Shown here piece after piece: positions 16,764-23,887 of a stretch of DNA of 64,000 nucleotides. The DNA comes from Amphibiibacter pelophylacis. Lineage in GTDB: Bacteria; Pseudomonadota; Gammaproteobacteria; Burkholderiales; Burkholderiaceae_C. Where the stretch lies: contig NZ_JAWDIE010000008.1 of NCBI RefSeq assembly GCF_037688875.1, forward strand, positions 78,815 through 142,814, in the 5' to 3' direction. Made by a program: the position numbers and the translations under genes. Below the pieces are notes generated by a model. That model was not told the origin of the DNA and did not search any database. It saw only the letters and a program-made list of their open reading frames with translations. How positions within the stretch are numbered: position 1 is the first letter of the stretch; every line of letters begins with the position of its first letter.

Positions 16764-18077
16764 TCAAAAATTATCAGATGGGTTATCAGAAGAAGCCTTT
16801 GGCTCACGGGAGATAAGGTGCGCTGGAATCATCCACACGATCATGATAAATGCCAGCAGTGAGGCCGCCGCGATGGCATACAGCCCATAGACCGGGCTGT
16901 GGGTGACGGATACCACCTTGCCCACCATATAAGGGCTGATGACGCCGCCCAGATTGCCCATGGAGTTGATAAAGGCAATGCCACCGGCCGCTGCCGCACC
17001 TGCCATCATGCGCGGTGGCATAGTCCAGAATACCGACAGGCAGGCAATAACACCTATTGCAGCCAGCGTCAAGGCCGTCATAGACAGCAGTGTACTCTGC
17101 GCGAAAAGCCCACTCAGGAGGTAACCGAGAGCCCCGAGCAGGACGCACAGGGCCATATGCCATTTGCGTTCCCCGGTCTGGTCTGAGTGACGACCTACCC
17201 AGACCATGGCGATACCTGCAGCGGCATAGGGAATAGCTGATAACAGACCCACGTTGAACGGGTCGCTGACGCCTGAGTTCTTGATCAGCTGTGGAGCCCA
17301 GAAAGTGAATCCGTAAAGACCCATCAGCATCAGGATATATAAGACAGAAAGCAGCAGAACCTCAGGTCGGCGAAACAGGTGCGCGACGCTGTGCGTGGCT
17401 TGGGCGTCTTTGGTGGTGTCGAGGTTTTTTCTAAGCAGGATTTTTTCCTGATGGGTCAGCCATCGCGCAGCGTCAATTCCGTCGTCCAGAAAGCGCAGAC
17501 AGATCAGACCCAGCAGAACACATGGTAAACCTTCGATCAGGAAAAGCCACTGCCATCCTCTCAAGCCCATAAAACTGTGCATCTGGCTGATGACGAATCC
17601 CGAGACTGGGCCACCGATGACTCCTGAAATAGCAATCGCCGTGAAAAAGACAGAGTTGACTTTGGCCCGCTCCCGAGCAGGGAACCAGTACGTCAGATAC
17701 AGCACGACACCCGGAAGAAACCCGGCTTCAGCCACACCGATCAAAAACCGCACCACGTAAAACTGTGTTTCTGTGGTGACAAACATCATGCTGGCCGAGA
17801 CAACGCCCCACGTGATCATGATGCGTGCTATCCAGCGACGTGCCCCCACCCGGTGGAGAATCAGGTTGCTGGGAACTTCGAACAGAAAATAGCCGACGAA
17901 AAAAATACTTGCGCCAAGTCCGTAAGCGGCATCGCTAAACCCCAGGTCGCTCTGCATTTCGAGCTTCGCAAAGCTGATATTGACTCGATTGAAATAGGCG
18001 AAGACGAAACAGACAATCAGAAATGGGATGAAGCGCAGCAGGACTTTTCGATAAAGAGTCTGGATATTTTCGGTCAT
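16764..18077 (-). CDS. MFS transporter, anion:cation symporter family
   Basis: A 437 aa inner-membrane carrier with about 12 hydrophobic helices and the ACS-family pattern: FAYFNRVNISFAKLEMQ, GYFLFEVPSNLILHRVGAR, RFLIGVAEAGFLPGVVLYL and WQWLFLIEGLP. Relatives import sugar acids such as galactonate and tartrate. The DNA is plainly richer in A+T, especially at third codon positions, than the genes on either side, which suggests later acquisition. A terminator-like hairpin separates it from the sugar-binding protein gene upstream. I chose the ATG at 18077; a TTG precedes it. It could import fuconate or another intermediate. Confidence 0.9.
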   Translation of the reverse strand: MTENIQTLYRKVLLRFIPFLIVCFVFAYFNRVNISFAKLEMQSDLGFSDAAYGLGASIFFVGYFLFEVPSNLILHRVGARRWIARIMITWGVVSASMMFVTTETQFYVVRFLIGVAEAGFLPGVVLYLTYWFPARERAKVNSVFFTAIAISGVIGGPVSGFVISQMHSFMGLRGWQWLFLIEGLPCVLLGLICLRFLDDGIDAARWLTHQEKILLRKNLDTTKDAQATHSVAHLFRRPEVLLLSVLYILMLMGLYGFTFWAPQLIKNSGVSDPFNVGLLSAIPYAAAGIAMVWVGRHSDQTGERKWHMALCVLLGALGYLLSGLFAQSTLLSMTALTLAAIGVIACLSVFWTMPPRMMAGAAAAGGIAFINSMGNLGGVISPYMVGKVVSVTHSPVYGLYAIAAASLLAFIMIVWMIPAHLISREPKASSDNPSDNF

Positions 18078-18090
18078 CAAATTCTTTCAC

Positions 18091-18119
18091 AAAACCCACG
18101 CCAGATGGACCGGCGTGGG
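18091..18119 (-). terminator. Intra-operon rho-independent terminator
   Basis: Reading the minus strand, CCCACGCC, a 9-base loop and GGCGTGGG are followed directly by TTTTGTG. It sits between the binding-protein gene and the MFS gene, so transcription from the ABC genes should stop or be reduced before the MFS and catabolic genes. Confidence 0.75.
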
Positions 18120-18137
18120 ATTCATACAGAGGCTTGA

Positions 18138-19085
18138 TCAGTCGTACAGCACCGCAGCGATCTTGGGATCGGTCATATTGGTTTTGTCGTACCAGTAAAA
18201 GCCGGTGTCGATGATTTTGGGCAGTTTCTCGCCCTTGAGCGCTTTCACGGCGGCTTCAACGGTTTTGTAACCGATGCCGACGGGGTTTTGCGTGATGGCG
18301 CCCGCAATCGTGCCGTCCATGATCATGGCTTTCTGGTCCTTGCCCGAGTCGTAGCCGATGATGACGACCTTCTTGCCGGCCTCTTTCACGCCCTTGCCCA
18401 CGCCCACGGCCGAGCCTTCGTTGGTGCCGAAAATGCCTTTCAGTTTCGGGTGCGCCAGCAGCAGGGTTTTGGCGATTTCGGCCGATTTCAGGTGATCGCC
18501 ACCGCCGTACTGGATGTCCACGACCTTGATCTTGGGGTATTTGGCCTTGATGCGGTTGACGAAGCCATCGCGGCGACCCACGCCGGTGGTGCTGGTCTGG
18601 TCGTGCGCCACCACGGCGACTTCGCCCTCACCGCCGATCAGCGCGGCCATCTTGTCGGCGGCCAGCCCTGCGGCAGCCACGTTGTCGGTGGTCGCGGTGG
18701 TCACCGGGATGGGGCTGTCCACGCCCGAGTCAAAAGCGATCACGGGAATCTTCTCGGCCTGGGCCTTTTTCAGCAGCGGAATCGCGGCCTTGCTGTCCAG
18801 CGCGGCGAAGCCGATGGCGGCGGGTTTCTTGGCCAGCGCGGCGGTGAGCATGTCCATCTGCTTGTCGACCTGCTGCTCGGTCTCGGGGCCTTCAAACGTC
18901 ACCTTGACCTTGTAATCGGCCCCGGCTTTTTCCGCCCCGGCCTTCACCGCCTGCCAGAACTGGTGCTGGAAGCCTTTGGAAATCAGCGGGATGTAGGGCT
19001 CGGCGGCGTGGGCACTGCCCAGGCCCAGGGTGGCGGCGGCGGCCAGAGCGGCCGCAGTCGCCAGCAGTTTGCGCTTGGAAATCAT
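18138..19085 (-). CDS. Sugar ABC transporter periplasmic binding protein
   Basis: A 315 aa RbsB-type (Peripla_BP_4) protein with a clear signal peptide (KRKLLATAAALAAAATLG, cleavage after AHA). Two-lobe binding-protein features: AEPYIPLISKGFQHQFWQAV, IGFAALDSKAAIP, IPVIAFDSGVDS, GIFGTNEGSAVG and VIIGYDSGKDQ. GAAGGAGA precedes the ATG. It is the third ABC gene after the ATPase and permease. The ligand is likely the sugar degraded by the neighbouring enzymes, but ligand identity is inferred from context only. Confidence 0.94.
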   Translation of the reverse strand: MISKRKLLATAAALAAAATLGLGSAHAAEPYIPLISKGFQHQFWQAVKAGAEKAGADYKVKVTFEGPETEQQVDKQMDMLTAALAKKPAAIGFAALDSKAAIPLLKKAQAEKIPVIAFDSGVDSPIPVTTATTDNVAAAGLAADKMAALIGGEGEVAVVAHDQTSTTGVGRRDGFVNRIKAKYPKIKVVDIQYGGGDHLKSAEIAKTLLLAHPKLKGIFGTNEGSAVGVGKGVKEAGKKVVIIGYDSGKDQKAMIMDGTIAGAITQNPVGIGYKTVEAAVKALKGEKLPKIIDTGFYWYDKTNMTDPKIAAVLYD

Positions 19086-19149
19086 GTCAGTCTCCTTCGG
19101 GGGTTTTTGGAACGGGAACTCGTACGGAACTGGAACGGAAAAGGGGCGC

Positions 19150-20151
19150 TCAATGCTGGCGCTTGCGGCGCAGGTTGTCGGTGTAAACGGCCAGGATGAT
19201 GATCAGGCCCGTGAGCACCATCTGCCACTCCTGCGCCACCGACAGGATGCGCAGGCCGTTGACCAGCACGCTCATGATGAAAGCGCCGATGACGGTGCCC
19301 AGAATGGTGCCGACGCCACCCGCCAGCGAGGTGCCGCCGATGACCACGGCAGCGATGGCGTCCAGCTCGTAGCCCTGGCCCAGCGCGGGCTGCGCCGAGT
19401 TCAGCCGCGACGCCATCATCAGTCCGGCAATGCCGCAGACCGCGCCGCTGTAGGCGTAGACGATGATTTTCCAGCGGTCTACGTTGACGCCCGACAGGCG
19501 CACCGCCTCTTCGTTGCTGCCCAGCGCAAAGGTGTAGCGGCCCAGCAGCGTCTTGTTGAGGACGATGGCGCTGACGCCCGCCACCAGCGCAAAAACCAGC
19601 ACGCCGTTGGGCAGGCCGGGGATCAGCGTGCCCAGGGCGATGGCGTCAAAGCCTTCGATGTCGCTGAAGTAGATCGGGCGCGTGCCGGTGATGATCAGCG
19701 ACAGGCCCTTGAGCAGCATCATCAGTCCCAGCGTGGCGATGAAGGGCGGCACGCGCAGCTTGGTGATGGTCAGGCCCGAGGCACAGCCCATCAGCGCGCC
19801 CACCGCGATGGCGCCGGGCACGCCGACCGCCATCGGCAGGCCCCAGTTGACCATGAAGACCCCGGCCATGACCGAGCAGAAGGTCATCAGGACGCCGACC
19901 GACAGATCAATCCCGGCGGTGATGATGACGAAGGTGCAGGCCACCGCCAGCACGCCGTTGACCGAGGTCGCCTGCAGGATGCCGACGACGTTCTCTTCGG
20001 TCAGGAAGGCGTCGGGTTTGAGCGCGCCAAAAATGGCGATCAGCGCCAGCAGGCTGGCAAAAGCCAGCAGCTTCTGGCGCGCATCGGCGCCCAGCAGGCG
20101 CTTGAGTTTGGAGGGTGCTGCGGTGTCCATCGGGGCCTTTGCGGGGGTCAT
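19150..20151 (-). CDS. Sugar ABC transporter permease (RbsC type)
   Basis: A 333 aa membrane protein with 8 to 10 hydrophobic helices and the BPD_transp_2 pattern: GVLAVACTFVIITAGIDLSVG near the N-terminal third, then IPGLPNGVLVFALVAG and the EAA-like region EEAVRLSGVNVDRWKI. AAVVIGGTSLAGGVGT is a typical late motif. Only one permease gene is present, so it probably works as a homodimer. It lies 44 bases after the ATPase gene and 64 bases before the binding protein. Confidence 0.94.
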   Translation of the reverse strand: MTPAKAPMDTAAPSKLKRLLGADARQKLLAFASLLALIAIFGALKPDAFLTEENVVGILQATSVNGVLAVACTFVIITAGIDLSVGVLMTFCSVMAGVFMVNWGLPMAVGVPGAIAVGALMGCASGLTITKLRVPPFIATLGLMMLLKGLSLIITGTRPIYFSDIEGFDAIALGTLIPGLPNGVLVFALVAGVSAIVLNKTLLGRYTFALGSNEEAVRLSGVNVDRWKIIVYAYSGAVCGIAGLMMASRLNSAQPALGQGYELDAIAAVVIGGTSLAGGVGTILGTVIGAFIMSVLVNGLRILSVAQEWQMVLTGLIIILAVYTDNLRRKRQH

Positions 20152-20195
20152 GTCAGGGTGGAGGCGTGGGCGGTCAGGCGGCGGTCAGGCGGCCC

Positions 20196-21737
20196 TCAGG
20201 CAGCGCGCAGGGTCGCCAGGCGCATGATGTTTTCCTGCGTGGCCAGAGCGCCGGGAATCTCGCCCGTCAGGCGGCCTTCGCACATCACCAGCACGCGGTG
20301 CGACAGGCGCAGCACTTCGGGCAGTTCGGACGAAATCACCACGATGGCGCGTCCCTGCGCGGCCAGATCCTGCAGCAGGCGGTAGATTTCGGCCTTGGCG
20401 CCAATGTCGATGCCACGCGTGGGCTCGTCAAAAAAGAGGATGTCGCAGTCGCGCACCAGCCACTTGGCGATGACCACCTTCTGCTGGTTGCCGCCCGACA
20501 GCAGGCGCACGTTCTGCTGGATGCCCGGCGTTTTGATGCGCAGGCGCTGGACCATGTCGGTGGCGGTTTTCGCCAGCTTGCCCTCGTCCAGCCAGAAGCC
20601 GCCGCGCACGAACTGCGCCATGTCGGCCAGGCCGGTGTTGGCCTGCACGTCCATGCCCAGTGCCAGGCCAAAGTGCTTGCGGTCCTCAGACAGATAACCG
20701 ATGCCCGCGCGCACGGCGTCCTGCGGGGAGCGGATGTTCTGCTTCACGCCGCGCACCAGAATCTCGCCGCCGTCGCGCGCATCGGCGCCGAAAATGGCGC
20801 GGGCCAGCTCGGTGCGCCCGGCGCCCATCAGCCCGGCCAGGCCGACGATTTCGCCCGCGCGCAGCGTCAGGCTGACGTCCTGCACCATGCGGCCGCGCCG
20901 GATGTTTCTGGCCTCCAGCAGCACGGGCTGGCCGGATGTGTCGGGGATGTCGGGCGTGGTCTGCGCCAGTTCGCGCCCGACCATGAGCGCGATGATGCGC
21001 TCCATGGGCGTGCTGGCGGCGGGCACGGTGTCGATGTACTGGCCGTCGCGCAGGATGGTGACGCGGTCGGCGATGCGCTGGATCTCGTCCATTTTGTGCG
21101 AGATGTAGACGATGCCCACGCCCTCGTCGCGCAGCTGGCGGATGATGGTGAAGAGGTCGTCGATCTCAGCGTTGTTCAGCGCGGCGGTGGGTTCGTCCAT
21201 GATGAGCACGCGCGATTCGAAGGACAGCGCCTTGGCGATCTCGACCATCTGCTGGCGCGCCACCGACAGCTCGCCCACCCGCGTGCGCGGATCCAGGCGC
21301 AGGCGCAGGCGGTCGAAAAGCTTTTGTGCGCCCTGGTTGATGCGCTCCTCGTCCAGCAGCAGGCCGCCCAGTTTGCGCGGCTCGCGCCCGATGAAGATGT
21401 TGTGCGCGCAGCTCAGGTGGTTCATCAGGTTGAGCTCCTGATGCACGATGCCGATGCCAAGCTGCTGCGCGGCGGTGGGGCTGCCGATGTCCTGCGGCTG
21501 GCCGCTGACGCGAATCTCGCCCTCGTCCTTGCGGTACACGCCCGCGATGATTTTCATCAGGGTGGATTTGCCCGCGCCGTTTTCGCCCATGAGCGCGTGG
21601 ACTTCGCCGGGCTGCAGGCTGAACTTCACCTCGTGCAGCGCGCGCACGCCAGGGAATGATTTGCCGATGCCGCGCAGATCCAGCAGCGGGACAGCGGATG
21701 TTTCGGCGGCGCTCGTGGCAGTCGGGGCGGCGGTCAT
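20196..21737 (-). CDS. Sugar ABC transporter ATP-binding protein (RbsA type)
   Basis: A 513 aa protein with two fused ABC domains, as in RbsA, XylG and MglA. The first has Walker A GENGAGKST, HQELNLMNHLS as the Q-loop, LSVARQQMVEIAKAL and Walker B VLIMDEPTAAL. The second has a degenerate Walker A (GLMGAGRTEL), the signature LSGGNQQKVVIAKWL and Walker B ILFFDEPTRGID. This asymmetry is normal for the family. I chose MTAAPTATSA as start; the frame is open further up but overlaps the end of the preceding SDR gene. Confidence 0.95.
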   Translation of the reverse strand: MTAAPTATSAAETSAVPLLDLRGIGKSFPGVRALHEVKFSLQPGEVHALMGENGAGKSTLMKIIAGVYRKDEGEIRVSGQPQDIGSPTAAQQLGIGIVHQELNLMNHLSCAHNIFIGREPRKLGGLLLDEERINQGAQKLFDRLRLRLDPRTRVGELSVARQQMVEIAKALSFESRVLIMDEPTAALNNAEIDDLFTIIRQLRDEGVGIVYISHKMDEIQRIADRVTILRDGQYIDTVPAASTPMERIIALMVGRELAQTTPDIPDTSGQPVLLEARNIRRGRMVQDVSLTLRAGEIVGLAGLMGAGRTELARAIFGADARDGGEILVRGVKQNIRSPQDAVRAGIGYLSEDRKHFGLALGMDVQANTGLADMAQFVRGGFWLDEGKLAKTATDMVQRLRIKTPGIQQNVRLLSGGNQQKVVIAKWLVRDCDILFFDEPTRGIDIGAKAEIYRLLQDLAAQGRAIVVISSELPEVLRLSHRVLVMCEGRLTGEIPGALATQENIMRLATLRAA

Positions 21738-21750
21738 TGCGGTGCGGCGG

Positions 21751-22512
21751 TCAGATGGTGACGCCGCCATCGACCAGCAGCGCCTGGCCGGTGACAAAGC
21801 GCGAATCGTCGCTGGCCAGGTAAATCACCATGGGCACGATGTCGTCCACCGTGGCCAGGCGGCCCATGGGCTGGCGCGCGATGAAATCCTTTTCGGCCTG
21901 CACCGGGTCGGCGGCGGCGGCGATGCGTCCGCGCAGCGAGGGCGTGTCCACCGTGCCCGGGCACAGTGCGTTGCAGCGCAGGCCCTGCTTGACGAAGTCG
22001 GCGGCGATGGCCTTGCTCAGGCCGATCACGGCGGCCTTGGTGGCGCCGTAGGCGTAGCGGTTGGGGAAGCCTTTGACGCTGGACGCCATCGAGGCCATGT
22101 TGATGATGCTGGCGCTGCCCGTCACCTGCGCCCGGCGCAGCAGCCCGGGCAGGAAGGCGCGCACCATGCGGTGCATGGAGGTGACGTTGAGATCAAAGCT
22201 CAGCGCCCAGGCGTCGTCGTCGCACTCCAGCACCGTGCCGTGGTGGACCATGCCCGCGCAGTTGAACAGCACATCCACATTGCCCACCTGCTGCGCCAGC
22301 GCGGCGATGGCCGGGGCCGAGCGCACGTCCAGCACCTGCGTGCGGATGGCGGGGTGAGCGCGGGCCAGATCGTCCAGCAGGGGGGCGTTGATGTCGGTGG
22401 CGATGACCTGCGCGCCCTCGCGGGCGGCGGCGATGGCGCTGGCCTGGCCCATGCCTTGGGCGGCGGCGGTGACGAGAACGGTTTTGCCCTGAAGGCGCTG
22501 GGTGGCAGTCAT
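21751..22512 (-). CDS. SDR oxidoreductase, probable 2-keto-3-deoxy-L-fuconate dehydrogenase
   Basis: A 253 aa short-chain dehydrogenase with TAAAQGMGQASAIAAA as the coenzyme loop, FNCAGMVHHGTVLECDD, catalytic Ser in NMASMASSVKGFPNR and YGATKAAVIGL for Tyr/Lys. The pattern with RCNALCPGTVDTPSL resembles the human DHRS6-like group that includes bacterial 2-keto-3-deoxy-L-fuconate dehydrogenase. It would oxidise the FucD product to the 2,4-diketo acid. It is the first gene of the minus-strand cluster, transcribed divergently from the IclR regulator. Confidence 0.85.
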   Translation of the reverse strand: MTATQRLQGKTVLVTAAAQGMGQASAIAAAREGAQVIATDINAPLLDDLARAHPAIRTQVLDVRSAPAIAALAQQVGNVDVLFNCAGMVHHGTVLECDDDAWALSFDLNVTSMHRMVRAFLPGLLRRAQVTGSASIINMASMASSVKGFPNRYAYGATKAAVIGLSKAIAADFVKQGLRCNALCPGTVDTPSLRGRIAAAADPVQAEKDFIARQPMGRLATVDDIVPMVIYLASDDSRFVTGQALLVDGGVTI

Positions 22513-22565
22513 GTCTGTGGGTCCGGACAAACCCGGATGGTCAGCCGGGTCTGGATGGATCAAAG

Positions 22566-22588
22566 TTCATTTGTGAATTTATTATTCA
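22566..22588. promoter_or_regulatory. Candidate IclR-type operator
   Basis: An AT-rich patch holds two overlapping palindromes: TTCA-N4-TGAA at 22566-22577 and TGAAT-N5-ATTCA at 22574-22588. The second is a 15-base perfect dyad, the size of known IclR-family operators. It lies between the divergent SDR and IclR genes, so one site could control both the catabolic operon and the regulator. Confidence 0.55.
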
Positions 22589-22622
22589 TCATTGAACACG
22601 CCAGACCTATCAGGACTAACCC

Positions 22623-23426
22623 TTGAAGAAGCCTTTGACCGATCCGTCCAGCCCGGCGACCGACCCCAGCGACCGCTACCGCGCGCCCGCGCTGGACAAA
22701 GGTCTGGACATCCTGGAGCTGCTGGCCCGCCAGCCGCAGGGCCTGACGCGCAGTGAGATCGTCGCCGCCATGGCGCGCAGCCCGGGCGAGATCTACCGCA
22801 TGCTCGAGCGCCTGGTGGCGCGCCAGTACGTGCAGCGCAGCGAGGGCGGCGACCGCTTTGCGCTCAGCCTGAAGCTGTACGCGCTGGCGCACATGCACCC
22901 GCCGCTCAACCGCCTGATCACGCAGGCGCTCCCGGTGATGGATGCTTTTGCGCGCCAGGCCGAACAGTCCTGCCACATGGCGCAGTACGACCGGGGCGAC
23001 ATGCTGATCGTCGCGCAGGTCAACGGCCCGAGCGCCTGGGGCATGTCCATCCGCCTGGGCGCGCGCGTGGGGCTGGCCGATACCGCGTCCGGGCAGATGT
23101 GGCTGGCTTTCAGCGATCCGGAGCGCGTGCCGCACATGCTGGCCGAGCACAGCGCGCAGGAGGGCGAAGTGCCGCTGCCGCCGAACGAACTGCCGCGCCG
23201 TCTGGCCGCCATCGCCCGCGCCGGGCACATCCAGCGCGACAGCCTGCAGTCGCACGGCGTGATCGACCTCTCCTGCCCGCTGCTGGGCCCCGACGGCCAC
23301 GCGCTGGCGGTGCTGACCTGCCCCTACATCCGCCGCATCGACCGCCACATCGGCCCCAGCCCGGACGCGGTGCTGGAGATGCTGAAGGCGGCGGCGGGGA
23401 AGCTGTCGTTTGTGGCGGCGGGGTGA
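22623..23426 (+). CDS. IclR-family transcriptional regulator
   Basis: A 267 aa regulator with an N-terminal winged helix (ALDKGLDILELLARQPQGL, TRSEIVAAMARSPGEIYRML) and a C-terminal GAF-like effector domain (YDRGDMLIVAQVNGPS, LGARVGLADTASGQMWLAF). It starts with TTG; AGGA lies 7 bases upstream and no ATG in the frame fits. It is divergent from the fucose cluster and is the obvious candidate for its control, probably releasing on a pathway intermediate. The effector is not known. Confidence 0.92.
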   Translation: MKKPLTDPSSPATDPSDRYRAPALDKGLDILELLARQPQGLTRSEIVAAMARSPGEIYRMLERLVARQYVQRSEGGDRFALSLKLYALAHMHPPLNRLITQALPVMDAFARQAEQSCHMAQYDRGDMLIVAQVNGPSAWGMSIRLGARVGLADTASGQMWLAFSDPERVPHMLAEHSAQEGEVPLPPNELPRRLAAIARAGHIQRDSLQSHGVIDLSCPLLGPDGHALAVLTCPYIRRIDRHIGPSPDAVLEMLKAAAGKLSFVAAG

Positions 23427-23443
23427 GCGCCTGCGTCCGGACA

Positions 23444-23470
23444 ACGCATTTATTACAAATGATAATGCGT
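23444..23470. promoter_or_regulatory. Fur-like site upstream of feoAB
   Basis: ACGCATT and AATGCGT form a perfect 7-base inverted repeat around a 13-base AT-rich core containing AAATGATAAT, which partly matches the Fur consensus (GATAAT repeats). It is about 85 bases upstream of feoA, a suitable place for iron-dependent repression. Confidence 0.5.
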
Positions 23471-23554
23471 CCCATACTCAGTCTGGAGTAGACTGAATTC
23501 CTGATTCTTCCTGAGCCACCGCTCTGCAGAAGTTGACAAGGAAAGATCCCGGCC

Positions 23555-23887
23555 ATGAACACGGACCTGCTGCGCAAAGACACCTGGCTCAGCCCAGACG
23601 ATGCACCCGCAGCCACTTCCCCGGACCCGCTCCGCTTGGGCGATCTGCCCCGAGGCGCCACGGCCACCGTGACCCACGTGGAAACGCCGCCCATGGGCGA
23701 AGACCACGATGTTGTGCTGAGGCTGATCGAGATCGGTTTTGTGCCCGGGGAGCGGGTCCGCGTGCTGGCCCACGGTTTTCCTGGACGTGAGCCCATTGCC
23801 GTTCGCGTCGGCAACGCCACCTTCGCTCTGCGCCGCTTCGAGGCCGACTACATCCGTGTGGCCGTCAATTCCGGGGTGCAGCCGTGA
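23555..23887 (+). CDS. feoA: Ferrous iron transport protein A
   Basis: A 110 aa protein with an SH3-like FeoA domain from about residue 28: LRLGDLPRGATATVTHVE, then RLIEIGFVPGERVRVLAHG and IAVRVGNATFALRRFEADYI. It has about 25 extra N-terminal residues compared with the minimal 75 aa FeoA. AAGGAAAG precedes the ATG. The stop overlaps the feoB GTG start, so the two are coupled. FeoA is a cytoplasmic accessory of the FeoB Fe(II) channel. Confidence 0.93.
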   Translation: MNTDLLRKDTWLSPDDAPAATSPDPLRLGDLPRGATATVTHVETPPMGEDHDVVLRLIEIGFVPGERVRVLAHGFPGREPIAVRVGNATFALRRFEADYIRVAVNSGVQP

